The notes under the pieces are model-generated. The model saw only the letters and a list, made by a program, of their open reading frames with translations. It had not been told where the DNA came from and ran no database searches. A program made the translations under genes and the position numbers. From CAYNYF01 sp964401385 (GTDB taxonomy: Bacteria > Planctomycetota > Phycisphaerae > SM23-33), in the NCBI GenBank assembly GCA_964401385.1, contig CAYNYF010000020.1, positions 1 through 53,583 on the forward strand: DNA of 53,583 nt. Reading direction: 5' to 3'. Shown here one piece after another: positions 24,474 through 33,610 of this stretch (positions are counted from its first letter, which is position 1; every line of letters starts with the position of its first letter).

Positions 24474-25628
24474 TTATTGCAGTTCTCCCGCCCCGGCAGC
24501 GGCGCGGGTGGCGAAGATCGGGCAGCGCCGGCCGAAACGAGACTCGAACGCGCCCGCGATCTTTTCCGCAGCGGCTTCGGCCGCGTCGGTTCGCACCAGC
24601 ACGATCGCACAACCGCCGAAGCCTCCGCCTGTCATCCGAGCCCCATAGACGCCGTCGCAATCGGCGGCGGCGGCCACGATCGCATCGAGTTCGTCGCAAC
24701 TGACCTCGAAGTCGTCCCGCAATGAAGCGTGTGAAGCGTACATCAGCCGGCCGAACCGCCCGTGGTCGCCGGCGGCGAGGGCGTCGACGGCCTCCAGCGC
24801 GCGGGCAATCTCGCCGACCACGTGGCGGAGACGCTTGGCGTGGTCCGGTCCCAGAGAGCCCTCGGCGATAGCCCGCTCGGCCCGCTCGAGGGAGACGTCC
24901 CGGAGTGCGGCCACGCCGAGCTGCTCGGCCGCTTCGTGGCACTGCCGCCGACGCAAGGGATAGCCGCCCTCGCCGATGTCGTGCTTGACCTGCGTGTCCG
25001 CCACCAGCAACACCGCGCCCGGGTCGTCGAAAGCCACGTGGCGGATCTCGCCGGTGCGGCAGTCCAGCAGCATGGCTTTGCCCGCCCGACCCATTACGGC
25101 GATGGACTGGTCCATGATCCCGCAGGGGGCTCCGGCAAAATGGTTTTCGGCCCGCTGGCACAAGAGCGCCAGCCGCCGGCCGTCGATCGCCCGGGGCGCT
25201 CCCGCCGCGGCCATCAGCGCCAATGCCGCGGCGACCTCCAATGCAGCGGAGCTGGACAGCCCGCCGCCCACCGGCACCGTCGAATCGAACATCAGGTCCG
25301 CCCCGCCAAGCTTGACGCCGGCGCGCAGGAGTTCCACGGCCACGCCGACCGGGTAGTTGCTCCAGCAGCCGAGACGCGGAGCAGGCTCTTCCTCGAGACT
25401 GACGGCGACCGTGGAGTCCATTTGGGCCGAGTGAACGCGGAGCTGCCCGTCGTCGCGGCCGGCGTAGGCGGCCACGGCTTCGCGCTCGATGGCAATGGGC
25501 AGGACGAACCCGTCGTTGTAGTCGGTGTGCTCGCCGATCAGGTTGACCCGTCCGGGCGCGCGGACGGCGCCTGCGGGCAGGCGGCCGAAAACCTGCTGGA
25601 ACTTCGTTGCGACCCGCTCGGTCGTCAT
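24474..25628 (-). CDS. galK: galactokinase
   Basis: GalK phosphorylates alpha-D-galactose at C1 with ATP, opening the Leloir pathway. The start is taken at the ATG at 25628 (384 residues), because GHMP-family galactokinases begin with about 20 residues before the signature; an upstream TTG at 25664 would add 12. The signature APGRVNLIGEHTDY is at 24-37, the ATP-binding GGGLSSSAALEV near 122-133, and the catalytic Asp lies in GIMDQSIAVMG. The C-terminal GHMP motif is ARMTGGGFGGCAI. No galT or galE is adjacent. The THEP1-like NTPase follows. Confidence 0.95.
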   Translation of the reverse strand: MTTERVATKFQQVFGRLPAGAVRAPGRVNLIGEHTDYNDGFVLPIAIEREAVAAYAGRDDGQLRVHSAQMDSTVAVSLEEEPAPRLGCWSNYPVGVAVELLRAGVKLGGADLMFDSTVPVGGGLSSSAALEVAAALALMAAAGAPRAIDGRRLALLCQRAENHFAGAPCGIMDQSIAVMGRAGKAMLLDCRTGEIRHVAFDDPGAVLLVADTQVKHDIGEGGYPLRRRQCHEAAEQLGVAALRDVSLERAERAIAEGSLGPDHAKRLRHVVGEIARALEAVDALAAGDHGRFGRLMYASHASLRDDFEVSCDELDAIVAAAADCDGVYGARMTGGGFGGCAIVLVRTDAAEAAAEKIAGAFESRFGRRCPIFATRAAAGAGELQ

Positions 25629-25815
25629 GCCAGCGAAACTACCGGCCGGTGCCGGAGGTGTCAACTGACTGGCCGCGCGCGCTCATCGCCCGCCTTTGGC
25701 CGCCCCTGCGCCCCCGGCATACCGGGCTTCCCAGACGGACACCGCCTCCCTTGACGCGTCGCCGCTGCCGCGCGTGGAGCACACCTGAATACCGCAAGAC
25801 GGGCCGGCCGGCATT

Positions 25816-26898
25816 TCAGTGAATGTCGTGCCGGAAGGTGTGTCTGGCGTAGCCCTTTCCCGCCGTGAGTTTCTCGGCCATGTGGGCAACGTCGGGGTTC
25901 GGGTCGTGCAGCGCTAGTTCGAAGACGGACCGGTTTTCAGTCGGGTCCAGATCCGGAAGCAGGGCCGCCATCTGCCGGCGCACGTGCGGGCTGGGGTCCT
26001 TCAGCCCGCGCTCGAACCAGCGCGGCGCGTCCTTGCCGGAATGTTTAGCAAGGGCGGCGATAGCGGCCGCGCGGATGCGATTGTCCTCGCTGTCCGAAAA
26101 CGGCAGCAGCACCTCCGGGTCACCGTCCCGGCAGCGAATGATCCCCTGCAGCGCCGCCAGTCGCATCTCCGCCGACGCGTCGTCGATAAACATCACGCAC
26201 CAGTCGAACAGGTCCGGGTCTGCGATCTCGGCCAGGATAGCCAGCCCTCGCGCCCGCCTTCGGGGATTGGCGGCCTCCAGACACTCCAAGGCCTCTTCCT
26301 CCCGCGGATCGATCTCAGGCCCCGGCGGCTCGACCTCCAGTTCGATCGTCTGCAATCTGCGCCGGAGGTGGAGCGTCTCCGGGTCGATCTCAACACCCTC
26401 AAAATACTCCGGCAGCCACTGCCGGGCCATGTGCAGCAGCTCCGCTGACTCGATGTGGCTGTCCGGCTGGTGGGTCAGCCGGCGGACGGCCCAGCGGCTC
26501 AGCCGGTCCACGCCCGGGTGCCGCCGGCCGACGCCCTTATGCGGCTTCAGGCCCAGCACGTGGTTGACCCACGCGGCCATCTGCTCGGGCGTGGTCGGCG
26601 CGTCCTGTCCCGGAAACGAGCGCAGGATGGTCGCCGGGACCGGCCCGTCGACGGCAAAACAGCCACCGCGGCGAAAGACCCGCTTTGCCCCCAGGCGGGC
26701 GCGGATCTGATGGAGGTCGATGTTGCAGGTCAGCACCGCCGGCCGGTCGTGCGCGCGACGGGCCTGCGTTCTGGCCCGCCCCTCGGCGTAGGCCTTGCTC
26801 TCGGCGAACCAGACACGACGGGAGGGTTTTCTCGGCAGAAACCCCTCCACGCAGATCCGCCGGGCCCGGCGAGCCGTGGTGCCGTGGTACGCGATCAT
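25816..26898 (-). CDS. ART-like domain plus HEAT-repeat protein
   Basis: The N-terminus has the hallmarks of an ADP-ribosyltransferase-like fold: YHGTTARRARRI (4-15, the HG-T motif), a VEGFLP turn and VWFAES (about 29-34). These resemble RNA 2'-phosphotransferase/PARP-like proteins that bind NAD. The C-terminal half (about 200-360) is made of HEAT/Armadillo-type helical repeats (IRAAAIAALAKHSG, VRRQMAALLPDLDP and others), presumably a protein-binding scaffold. A GGAG lies 9 bases before the ATG. The class III cyclase gene precedes it by 28 bp, so the two form an operon. I see no toxin or immunity gene. Enzymatic activity is inferred. Confidence 0.65.
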   Translation of the reverse strand: MIAYHGTTARRARRICVEGFLPRKPSRRVWFAESKAYAEGRARTQARRAHDRPAVLTCNIDLHQIRARLGAKRVFRRGGCFAVDGPVPATILRSFPGQDAPTTPEQMAAWVNHVLGLKPHKGVGRRHPGVDRLSRWAVRRLTHQPDSHIESAELLHMARQWLPEYFEGVEIDPETLHLRRRLQTIELEVEPPGPEIDPREEEALECLEAANPRRRARGLAILAEIADPDLFDWCVMFIDDASAEMRLAALQGIIRCRDGDPEVLLPFSDSEDNRIRAAAIAALAKHSGKDAPRWFERGLKDPSPHVRRQMAALLPDLDPTENRSVFELALHDPNPDVAHMAEKLTAGKGYARHTFRHDIH

Positions 26899-26926
26899 TC
26901 CGCCAATCTCCCAATGCCCTAGGCGG

Positions 26927-27493
26927 CTACGAACGGAAACGATAGGTGACGGGTGGCATGATTTTCTCGAAGCGCTTGCGCGCCTCGGGGCTGAGGCATC
27001 GGAACGCCTGAGCCGACAGCGTCACGCCGCGCCGCCCCAGCCGGGCGGCGATGTTCACCGTCTTGCCGATGACGTCGAAGCGCTCGGCGCCCGGCGGGCC
27101 GAAGCCGCCCGTCAACGCCGGCCCGACGTGAACGTTCACGTTCAAATAGGCATCCAAGCCGAAGTCGCGGGCCCGCGAGCGGGCGTCCCGTGCGAAGGCG
27201 CACAATGCGAAGATCACCTGCTCGGCCGAGTCGACGGGGAAGACCGCCAGCCCGGCGTCGCCCATGAATTTGACGGTCCGCCCGCCGGCCGGGCCGATGT
27301 GGCTCGCCGCCAGGGCGTAGAACTCCTGAAAGAAGCTGGCGACGGTGGCATCCTGATCGGAAGACGCCCACTCGGCCATGCGGGACAGATCGAAGAAGGC
27401 CACGCCCAGCGTCTCAGTCTTACAGTCCGGCGGCAGCTCGCCCTTTTGGGGCGCGGAACGAACGTCATTCGATGCGGAAGGGGAATCTGACAT
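26927..27493 (-). CDS. soluble class III adenylate/guanylate cyclase
   Basis: The ATG at 27493 has AGGAAAG 5-6 bases upstream; the longer frame is rejected. In the 188-residue product the catalytic set is intact: metal-binding Asp35 (FFDLS) and Asp79 (MGDAG), substrate-specifying Lys75 (VKFMG), Asp140 (ERFDVIG; adenine-type pattern), and transition-state Asn147 and Arg151 (VNIAAR). It should make cAMP from ATP as a homodimer. There is no membrane or sensor domain. It precedes the ART-like/HEAT gene by 28 bp, suggesting a signalling unit. Confidence 0.85.
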   Translation of the reverse strand: MSDSPSASNDVRSAPQKGELPPDCKTETLGVAFFDLSRMAEWASSDQDATVASFFQEFYALAASHIGPAGGRTVKFMGDAGLAVFPVDSAEQVIFALCAFARDARSRARDFGLDAYLNVNVHVGPALTGGFGPPGAERFDVIGKTVNIAARLGRRGVTLSAQAFRCLSPEARKRFEKIMPPVTYRFRS

Positions 27494-27611
27494 GGCACTT
27501 TCCTTTCCATTAAGGCATATAACGTTGGCCTCGAAGGCAGCACCTGCCGACGATCCAACATGCGTGATTATCCAAGACGGTTGGCGGAAAGGCAAGCGCA
27601 AAAGCGGCGCT

Positions 27612-28196
27612 CTACACCAGGTCGCAGGCCTCCGGCGGCATCCAGTGCGCGTCCTTGCCCTGCCACTTGACGTTGCAGCCGATGGGATTGGTTACCGGCA
27701 CGGGCGGCTCGCGCCCGTCCAGGAGGGCGTCGAGGGCGTCGCGGAGTTCGTGGGTGGTCTCCTTGCCCGACTGGCGCGGGTCGTCGTCCATGCGTCCGGT
27801 GTAGCGGAGCTTCCTCTTGATGTCGAAAACGTAGAAGTGCGGCGTGCGGAGCGCCCCGTAGGCGGTGGCTACCTCTTGCGATTCGTCGCGGACATACGGG
27901 AACTGAAAGCCTTTTTCCTTCGCCCGGACGACCATGTGGTCGAAGGAATCGGTGGGGTGGTTGTCGGTCTCGTTGGAGTTGATTGCGATCATCGCCACGC
28001 CCTTGGGCTTGTAGTCGGCGTAGAGGGCGTTCATGCGGTCCTCCGAGCCGACCACGTAAGGGCAGTGGTTGCAGCTAAATACAACGATCAGGATGTTCGC
28101 ATCGGCGACGTCGGCCAGCGAGTAGTCCTTCCCGTCCACGCCCGGCAGGTTGGTGAACTGCGGTGCCGATTCTCCGATCTGTAGCGTAAAGGCCAT
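27612..28196 (-). CDS. thioredoxin-fold (AhpC/TSA-like) protein
   Basis: The 194-residue product starts at the ATG at 28196 (GAGAGGA about 9 bases before). It has the peroxiredoxin/thioredoxin fold opening APQFTNLPGVDGKDYSLADV and a CNHCPYV redox motif (about 43-49) in place of the classical active site, as in a well-populated family of predicted thioredoxin-like proteins. The C-terminus ends in WMPPEACDLV. It probably acts as a cytosolic thiol peroxidase or disulfide reductase; the exact substrate is unknown. Confidence 0.85.
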   Translation of the reverse strand: MAFTLQIGESAPQFTNLPGVDGKDYSLADVADANILIVVFSCNHCPYVVGSEDRMNALYADYKPKGVAMIAINSNETDNHPTDSFDHMVVRAKEKGFQFPYVRDESQEVATAYGALRTPHFYVFDIKRKLRYTGRMDDDPRQSGKETTHELRDALDALLDGREPPVPVTNPIGCNVKWQGKDAHWMPPEACDLV

Positions 28197-28241
28197 GGTG
28201 CTGTCCTCTCGTGGCTGATCTGACAAGTGGTTCCGTTGGCC

Positions 28242-28269
28242 ATTATATGTGGGCGCCGGCGGCATGCCA
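28242..28269 (-). promoter_or_regulatory. promoter candidate for the thioredoxin-like gene
   Basis: On the minus strand a TGGCAT (-35; 28264-28269) stands 16 bp from a consensus TATAAT (-10; 28242-28247), giving a leader of about 40 nt before the ATG at 28196. The -10 is strong, the -35 weak. Confidence 0.45.
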
Positions 28270-28475
28270 TAGCTCTGCAAGGAAATGCCTCGCGGCCGAG
28301 GGGCGAGCGCCCGCCGGAAGCGCCCGCCTTGGCAGGCTTGTTGATGAACCCCCGGCAGGCTACACTCTTGCTCCAGACGAGCGGGCGGATGTACCGGGAT
28401 CATGTGGTTGCTTGCCGAGGTCGGCGGCTGTTGGACGATGCCGGCGCCGGCGGCGACTGGAAAGGGGAAAGAGAC

Positions 28476-30368
28476 ATGTTCGGGAAGCCCAGGAACGCCG
28501 GTGTTCTGCTAGTCGGGTGCATCGCAATTTGTCTGACGGCCGAGGTCGCGCGGGCCCAGAGAATCCCCCCCGCAAGGGAGGATGAGCTGGTATCGCTCAT
28601 CCCGGCGGAGGCGGTCTTCTTTCTGGAGCGCCGCGGCCACGAGGCCGTCCGCCAGGCTTTCCTCGCCTCCAACCTGGGGAAGATGGCCCAGGACGAGGCG
28701 ATCAAGCAGTTCGTCCATGAATCGCGCGTCAGGATCGGGCGCATGATCGTCAAGCAGATGTTCGATCTGACCGACGACGACGAGATCGCCCGGCATCAGA
28801 AGCTGCTTCACCAAGTGCTCAAGCCCTTCTGGTACAACCGGTGCGCGATGTACGTGACGGTGGAGGAGATGCTGGGGTCGGAGCCCGGACTGGGGTTCAT
28901 CTGCCTGCCCGGCGACAAATACCGCAAGGAGTGCAGCGACGCGTTGGACGCCCTGATGAAGGTGGGGCTGCCCCCCAAGGGCCAGCCGGGAACGCGCCAG
29001 GCCTTCACGTACAAGAGCGGCACGCTCATCTGGCGCGGGGTCGCCAAGAGTTCCTCAGCGTTCAAGCTTCCCGAGGACCCGGACAAGAGGCTGGAGGACC
29101 TGAAACAGCGATCTCTGTTCATGGTCAACTGGACGGTCCCGATGCTGCTGATCGCCACCGATTTGTCGGCGGCCGACGCGATGGAATCGGTGATGAGCAG
29201 CCGGATCAAGACCAAGGCCGACAGCCCCAGCCTGAAAGCGGTAATGCAGAAAACGGCGCTTAAGGACTGGGCGTTCCGCTGGCACCTCGACGTCGAGGCG
29301 CTGATGCGCATGCTCCGGGCGAAGCTGTCGGACGAGGGCCTGCCCGCGCCGGTCACGGCCATGGGGCTGGACAGAATTCGCGGCGTCGGGGGAACGGGCG
29401 GCTACGCCGACAACGTCTATACGCGGATGACTTATGTGGATGCACCCAAGGCCGCCGGCGGGCTGTTAGGGATCCTCAAGAAGGGAGGCTCCTACAAGCG
29501 GGCCTTCTCCATGGTGCCGTCCGACGCAACGTTCTGTCTGGCCGGGCATTTGGACACGAAGGTCCTGCTGAAGATGGTGCGGGAGATCCTGGTCGAGGAG
29601 GCCCCACCGGCGCAGACCCGCCCGACGGGCGCGACCCGACCGGTGCAACAGCTTCCGGAGCGCGCCGCCCGAATCCTGAAGCAACTGGACCTGCTGGCCG
29701 AGGCCTCCGACGGGAACGCGGCTGTCTTCGTAACCGACTTGCAGGCGATGGCCATGGGGATGTTTGGCGCCGGCGGCGCGCCGGTCGGGGGCGTGCTGGA
29801 TCTGAAGGACCCGGCCAAGGCGACCAAGGCAATCGAGGAATTGGTCAAGCTCTCCGGGACGCAGGGGGCGCTGCCCGACGACGAGGACACCGCCCCGCCG
29901 CGCCCGAAGCAGTACAGGAATATGCCCATCCGCTACGCCGGTGAGAAGGTGCGACTCGCCATCTTGAAGGACCGCGTGGTCGTCGCTCTGGGCGACCCTG
30001 CCCTCAAGGCAGCCATCGACACCGCACTGGACAAGACCGGCGGCTTCGAGCCGGGCAGCAAGGGCGTGCGGCTGGCGCAACTGGCCGGCGATGGCTCGGC
30101 CATTTTCGCGATGGACTTGGCCGGCCTTGCCAAGCTGATCTGGCCCATGCTGATGCAAACCGTCGAGGGCGCCGGCGAGGAATTCCCCCTCGCCTCGCTG
30201 CCTTCGACCAACAAGATGGTCCGCATGCTGGGCCCGGAGATCGCGGTCTTCCAGCCCGACGCCAGCGGGCTGCTGCTGAAGAGCCGCGGCAAGATCCCCT
30301 TCGCCACGAAGATGGCAGTCGGGTTCCCCGTGGCCGGCGCCGGGCTGGTCTGGATGATAACGCACTGA
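28476..30368 (+). CDS. large exported protein of unknown function
   Basis: The ATG at 28476 has GGGGAAAGAG just upstream. A clear signal peptide (1-27, cleaved after ARA) precedes a 600-residue mature protein of alternating helices and strands, with a repeated pattern of MFDLTDDDEI-like acidic segments and several VAL/FALVG hydrophobic stretches. The N-terminal part begins ELVSLIPAEAVFFLERRG, reminiscent of DUF3352-type substrate-binding-like exported proteins common in Planctomycetota. I do not assign a function. Downstream is the fucose-isomerase-like gene, 26 bp away, same strand. Confidence 0.75.
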   Translation: MFGKPRNAGVLLVGCIAICLTAEVARAQRIPPAREDELVSLIPAEAVFFLERRGHEAVRQAFLASNLGKMAQDEAIKQFVHESRVRIGRMIVKQMFDLTDDDEIARHQKLLHQVLKPFWYNRCAMYVTVEEMLGSEPGLGFICLPGDKYRKECSDALDALMKVGLPPKGQPGTRQAFTYKSGTLIWRGVAKSSSAFKLPEDPDKRLEDLKQRSLFMVNWTVPMLLIATDLSAADAMESVMSSRIKTKADSPSLKAVMQKTALKDWAFRWHLDVEALMRMLRAKLSDEGLPAPVTAMGLDRIRGVGGTGGYADNVYTRMTYVDAPKAAGGLLGILKKGGSYKRAFSMVPSDATFCLAGHLDTKVLLKMVREILVEEAPPAQTRPTGATRPVQQLPERAARILKQLDLLAEASDGNAAVFVTDLQAMAMGMFGAGGAPVGGVLDLKDPAKATKAIEELVKLSGTQGALPDDEDTAPPRPKQYRNMPIRYAGEKVRLAILKDRVVVALGDPALKAAIDTALDKTGGFEPGSKGVRLAQLAGDGSAIFAMDLAGLAKLIWPMLMQTVEGAGEEFPLASLPSTNKMVRMLGPEIAVFQPDASGLLLKSRGKIPFATKMAVGFPVAGAGLVWMITH

Positions 30369-30394
30369 TCGCTCACGGGAAGGGAGCTGGTGTC

Positions 30395-32110
30395 ATGGCC
30401 AACGCGAGGAGGCTTCCGGCCTCGACGAATTCCACACCCAAGGTGCCCACGTTCGGAGTTTTCGCCCCCTGCGACCCGCGGATCGACAAGGCATCCCGCG
30501 ACCGAGCGGCCAACATCGTGGAGATGGTGGCGGAGGCGATCGCCAAGGGCGCGGCCCTCCCCGACGGCACGCCGGTCAGCGTCGTCTGGTCGCCGGTGCT
30601 GGTGGACGGGGAGAAGCAGGCCGACGTCGTCGCCCGGCAGTTCCTGGCGGCCGGGGTCGATGCGCTGGTCTGCGCCCCGGACACGTGGGCCTTCCCGCAA
30701 CTGACGACGATCTCGCTGCTTTCGCACATGCCGGCGGGGACGCCCCTGAACATCACCTGCGGCAACAGCGGGCCCAGGCCCGGCGTCGTCTACGCCCACG
30801 CCCTCAACGGCGCCCTGGCCCAGAGCGGGGTGCTTGCCCATCTGAACGTCGGCACCTGGCCGGACACGGGCGCCAGGCCGAAGATGACCGACCCCACGGC
30901 CGAGGCCCTGATCGACTGGTGCTACGCGGCGCTGACTTTCGCAGGCCTTCGCGGCCGGCGGGTTGTGATCTTCGGGCACGACTCGATGGGCATGGAGACG
31001 GCACTTGCCCACGTGATCCCGACGCGGCGGACCTTCGGGCTGGAGATCACCCGGCTGGACATGAAGCTGCTGGCCGACATGCTCGCCAAGGGGGCCTACG
31101 ACGCCAAGGAGCTGGCCCGGCTGCGGGCCTGGATCGACCGGCACGTCGGCAAACGGCTTGAGCTGCGCGACCAGGCCGACGGCGACCGCTTCAACCAGTC
31201 GCTGGCGATGTACCTGATCGTCCGCGACGTGATGGCCGACCTGAACGCCATCGGCGGGGGCTTCATGAGTCAACTGGAGTGGGGATCGGACCCGCGCGGG
31301 CTGCCGCTGCCGGTAGCGGACGTCATGGAAAGCCTGTTCAACTCCACCTTCGACCACAACGGCAACAAGCCCGCCCTGCCGTACGCCACCGAGGCCGACG
31401 TGCAGGGGCTGCTGACGATGCTGTTCATGACGTGGCTTTCCGGGGGGAATCCGCCGCTGTTCATGGACTTCCGCAAGGTATGGGAAGCGTGGGAGATTCA
31501 GGCCCTGGCCAAGAAGCTGAACCTGCGGTTCGGCGCGAAGGATCTATGGGCGACCGGCGGCTTCGTGGACGGAAATAACTCCGGCTCGGCCAGTTTCAAC
31601 TGGGCGGCCAGGCCCGGAGCCCCGGCCGCGACCTGCATGAAGGGCGTGTCCATGCCGCTGGCCGATGAGTTCTATTTCCCCGGCGGCGGAAACAGCGTCA
31701 GCTTCATGAGTCCCGGCGGCATCGCCGGACTGGCCGCTCGCATGGCATACAGCTCGCTGAACGGCATGTTCTCGATGGTCTGGGACCAGGCCGTCACCAC
31801 CGAGATGCCGTCCAAGCTCGCCCAGGCGGTCGCCAACACCTCCACGCCCACCTGGCCGCACACGTTCGTCGTGCCCGGCTACGCCACCATGGCCGAGTAC
31901 AAACAGTACGCCCCGGCCAACCACTTCCACATGACGTGGAATCTCAAGCCGGCCCGCTTGCAGTACTGGATGGACCTGACCAACGTGCTTTCCGTCGCCC
32001 CGTGGGCCGAGAAGCCGGCCTCCGTGCCCGGTGTGGACCGGCCGCAACCGTTGCTGCACCTCATCAGCGGCGGGGAGAGGAGTGCAAAGCGTGCCTTGTT
32101 GTCAAGATAG
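30395..32110 (+). CDS. L-fucose isomerase-like protein
   Basis: The 571-residue protein has the L-fucose/L-arabinose isomerase (FucI) length and layout: an N-terminal Rossmann-like domain with GDALVCAPDTWAFPQ-like segments, VVIFGHDSMGMETALAH (about 190-206), and the metal-binding set consistent with Glu near 295 (SQLEWG), Asp near 334 (TEADVQGLLTM) and His near 510 (ANHFHMTW). FucI interconverts L-fucose and L-fuculose using Mn2+. Family-level call; the substrate could be another deoxy- or pentose sugar. No fucose kinase or aldolase is adjacent. A GGGAAGGGAG ribosome site precedes the ATG. Confidence 0.75.
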   Translation: MANARRLPASTNSTPKVPTFGVFAPCDPRIDKASRDRAANIVEMVAEAIAKGAALPDGTPVSVVWSPVLVDGEKQADVVARQFLAAGVDALVCAPDTWAFPQLTTISLLSHMPAGTPLNITCGNSGPRPGVVYAHALNGALAQSGVLAHLNVGTWPDTGARPKMTDPTAEALIDWCYAALTFAGLRGRRVVIFGHDSMGMETALAHVIPTRRTFGLEITRLDMKLLADMLAKGAYDAKELARLRAWIDRHVGKRLELRDQADGDRFNQSLAMYLIVRDVMADLNAIGGGFMSQLEWGSDPRGLPLPVADVMESLFNSTFDHNGNKPALPYATEADVQGLLTMLFMTWLSGGNPPLFMDFRKVWEAWEIQALAKKLNLRFGAKDLWATGGFVDGNNSGSASFNWAARPGAPAATCMKGVSMPLADEFYFPGGGNSVSFMSPGGIAGLAARMAYSSLNGMFSMVWDQAVTTEMPSKLAQAVANTSTPTWPHTFVVPGYATMAEYKQYAPANHFHMTWNLKPARLQYWMDLTNVLSVAPWAEKPASVPGVDRPQPLLHLISGGERSAKRALLSR

Positions 32111-32410
32111 AACGCTCTGGGGGGCGCAACTGTGGGCACCTCGGAAGCTACAGGCCCCCAGGTGACCCCTCGCCCGAGCGGGGGTCCATAGACTGAGCGC
32201 CCAGACGACGCACACACGCGCAACCGGTCCTCAAACGGTGGCAAGATGCCCTATATGTGAGGTATCAGCGTTTGCAGGACCCACTATCTTGTAGTACCAG
32301 TCCTCTTTTAGAAAAGTTTAGTAAGAGAATCGTTATTATAGTTTTGACAAACAAACTATAATAGTATGCGGCTGGCTATCGTGATCCCAGGATGGAAGGA
32401 GCGCCAATCC
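32111..32410. other. intergenic region before fic
   Basis: About 300 bp. The left half holds a GACCCC/GGGGTC-type hairpin candidate near 32160-32190 without a T run. The right half (32270-32365) is A/T-rich and contains the palindromic operator at 32334-32363. No gene is visible. Confidence 0.5.
32334..32363 (+). promoter_or_regulatory. palindromic operator over the fic promoter
   Basis: TATTATAGTTT (32334-32344) and AAACTATAATA (32353-32363) are perfect 11-bp inverted arms around an 8-nt spacer. The right arm contains TATAAT (32357-32362), a likely -10, just before the fic start. A TTGACA falls in the spacer only 7 bp from that -10, too near to serve as its -35. The layout suggests repression by a dimeric regulator, plausibly the Fic protein's own C-terminal winged helix. 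Confidence 0.65.
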
Positions 32411-33574
32411 GTGCCAACACGAAGACAACCCTTGCGAGCAGGGAGATACGTGAAGCACCGGGAAGGATATGCCGCCTTCGTCCCCCAGCCCATCCCGCCC
32501 AAGCCGGGCGTTGACATGGTCCCCGCCCTCTGGCAGGTGTTGTCAGACGCGGATCGGGCTCTTGGGCGACTGGACGGGCTCGCGGACATGCTGCCTGACC
32601 CAGATCTCTTTGTGGCGATGTACGTGCGGAAGGAAGCGGTTCTAAGCTCTCAGATCGAAGGAACTCAGTCATCGCTGGGCGACCTCTTGGAATTCGAAAC
32701 TCGAGCTACGAGACGAGAGGTCCCTTCCGACGTAGGGGAGGTAGTCAACTACGTACGCGCCATGAACCACGGGTTGGCTCGGCTGAGCAAGATACCTCTT
32801 TCTTTGCGCTTGATCCGTGAGATTCACCGATATCTTCTCCGTGGCGTTCGCGGACAGGAGCGTAGCCCCGGCGAATTTCGCCAGTCCCAGAACTGGATCG
32901 GCCCGCCGGGCTGCACTATAGAAGAGGCCACCTTCGTGCCGCCGCCGCCTAACGAGGTCCTGAAGGCCATGGCGGACCTAGAGATGTTCCTACATTCGGA
33001 ACTCCCAGTGCCGCTATTGATCAAGTGCGGGCTGGTCCATGCCCAATTCGAAACGATTCACCCTTTCCTAGACGGGAACGGGCGCATCGGGCGACTCCTG
33101 ATCACGTTTATGCTCTGTCACGCGCGAGTCCTGGCTAGGCCGCTCCTCTACCTCAGCCTCCACTTCAGGGAGCATCAGGACGAATACTATGCCCGCCTGC
33201 AACGAGTTCGCGACGAAGGTAACTGGGAGCAATGGCTTCAATTCTTCCTTCGTGGGGTTTACGAAGTATCTCAGCAAGCCACCGAAACCGCCCGCCGGAT
33301 TGTAAACCTGCGCGAAAAACACCAAGCTCTCCTCCGACAAAAGGGGCGGCGGCGTATGAACGCTTTGGTGTTGCTGGACCTCCTCTACGAACGCCCTGTC
33401 CAAACCGTGGCAGCGATAGCCGAAAGGCTCAATGTGACCCCAATGACAGCCAACAATCTGGTAAGAGATTTTCAGGAACGCGGACTACTGCGGGAGATAA
33501 CCGGACGCAAGCGAGACCGTGTGTTCTGCTATCAACCTTATGTCGATATCCTCAGCACATCACTAGCTGTGTGA
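32411..33574 (+). CDS. Fic-family protein with C-terminal winged helix
   Basis: I start at the GTG at 32411, which has AAGGAG 9 bases upstream; the ATG at 32366 lies 3 bases after the -10 and would be nearly untranscribed. The 387-residue product has an N-terminal autoinhibitory motif SSQIEG (79-84, the S/T-x-x-x-E-G/N pattern of class II Fic) and the FIC active site HPFLDGNGRIGR (217-228) with the catalytic His217. The C-terminal region (about 330-385) is a winged-helix HTH including TVAAIAERLNVTPMTANNL. It would AMPylate a target and likely autoregulate through the adjacent operator. It sits between two otherwise unrelated plus-strand genes. Confidence 0.9.
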   Translation: MPTRRQPLRAGRYVKHREGYAAFVPQPIPPKPGVDMVPALWQVLSDADRALGRLDGLADMLPDPDLFVAMYVRKEAVLSSQIEGTQSSLGDLLEFETRATRREVPSDVGEVVNYVRAMNHGLARLSKIPLSLRLIREIHRYLLRGVRGQERSPGEFRQSQNWIGPPGCTIEEATFVPPPPNEVLKAMADLEMFLHSELPVPLLIKCGLVHAQFETIHPFLDGNGRIGRLLITFMLCHARVLARPLLYLSLHFREHQDEYYARLQRVRDEGNWEQWLQFFLRGVYEVSQQATETARRIVNLREKHQALLRQKGRRRMNALVLLDLLYERPVQTVAAIAERLNVTPMTANNLVRDFQERGLLREITGRKRDRVFCYQPYVDILSTSLAV

Positions 33575-33610
33575 AACAGGAGCAAACTTGCCGAGAACCG
33601 GGAGAAGTGG

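Noticed and set aside
32344..32349. TTGACA as the -35 of the fic promoter
   Set aside because: Only 7 bp separate it from TATAAT; it falls in the loop of the inverted repeat.
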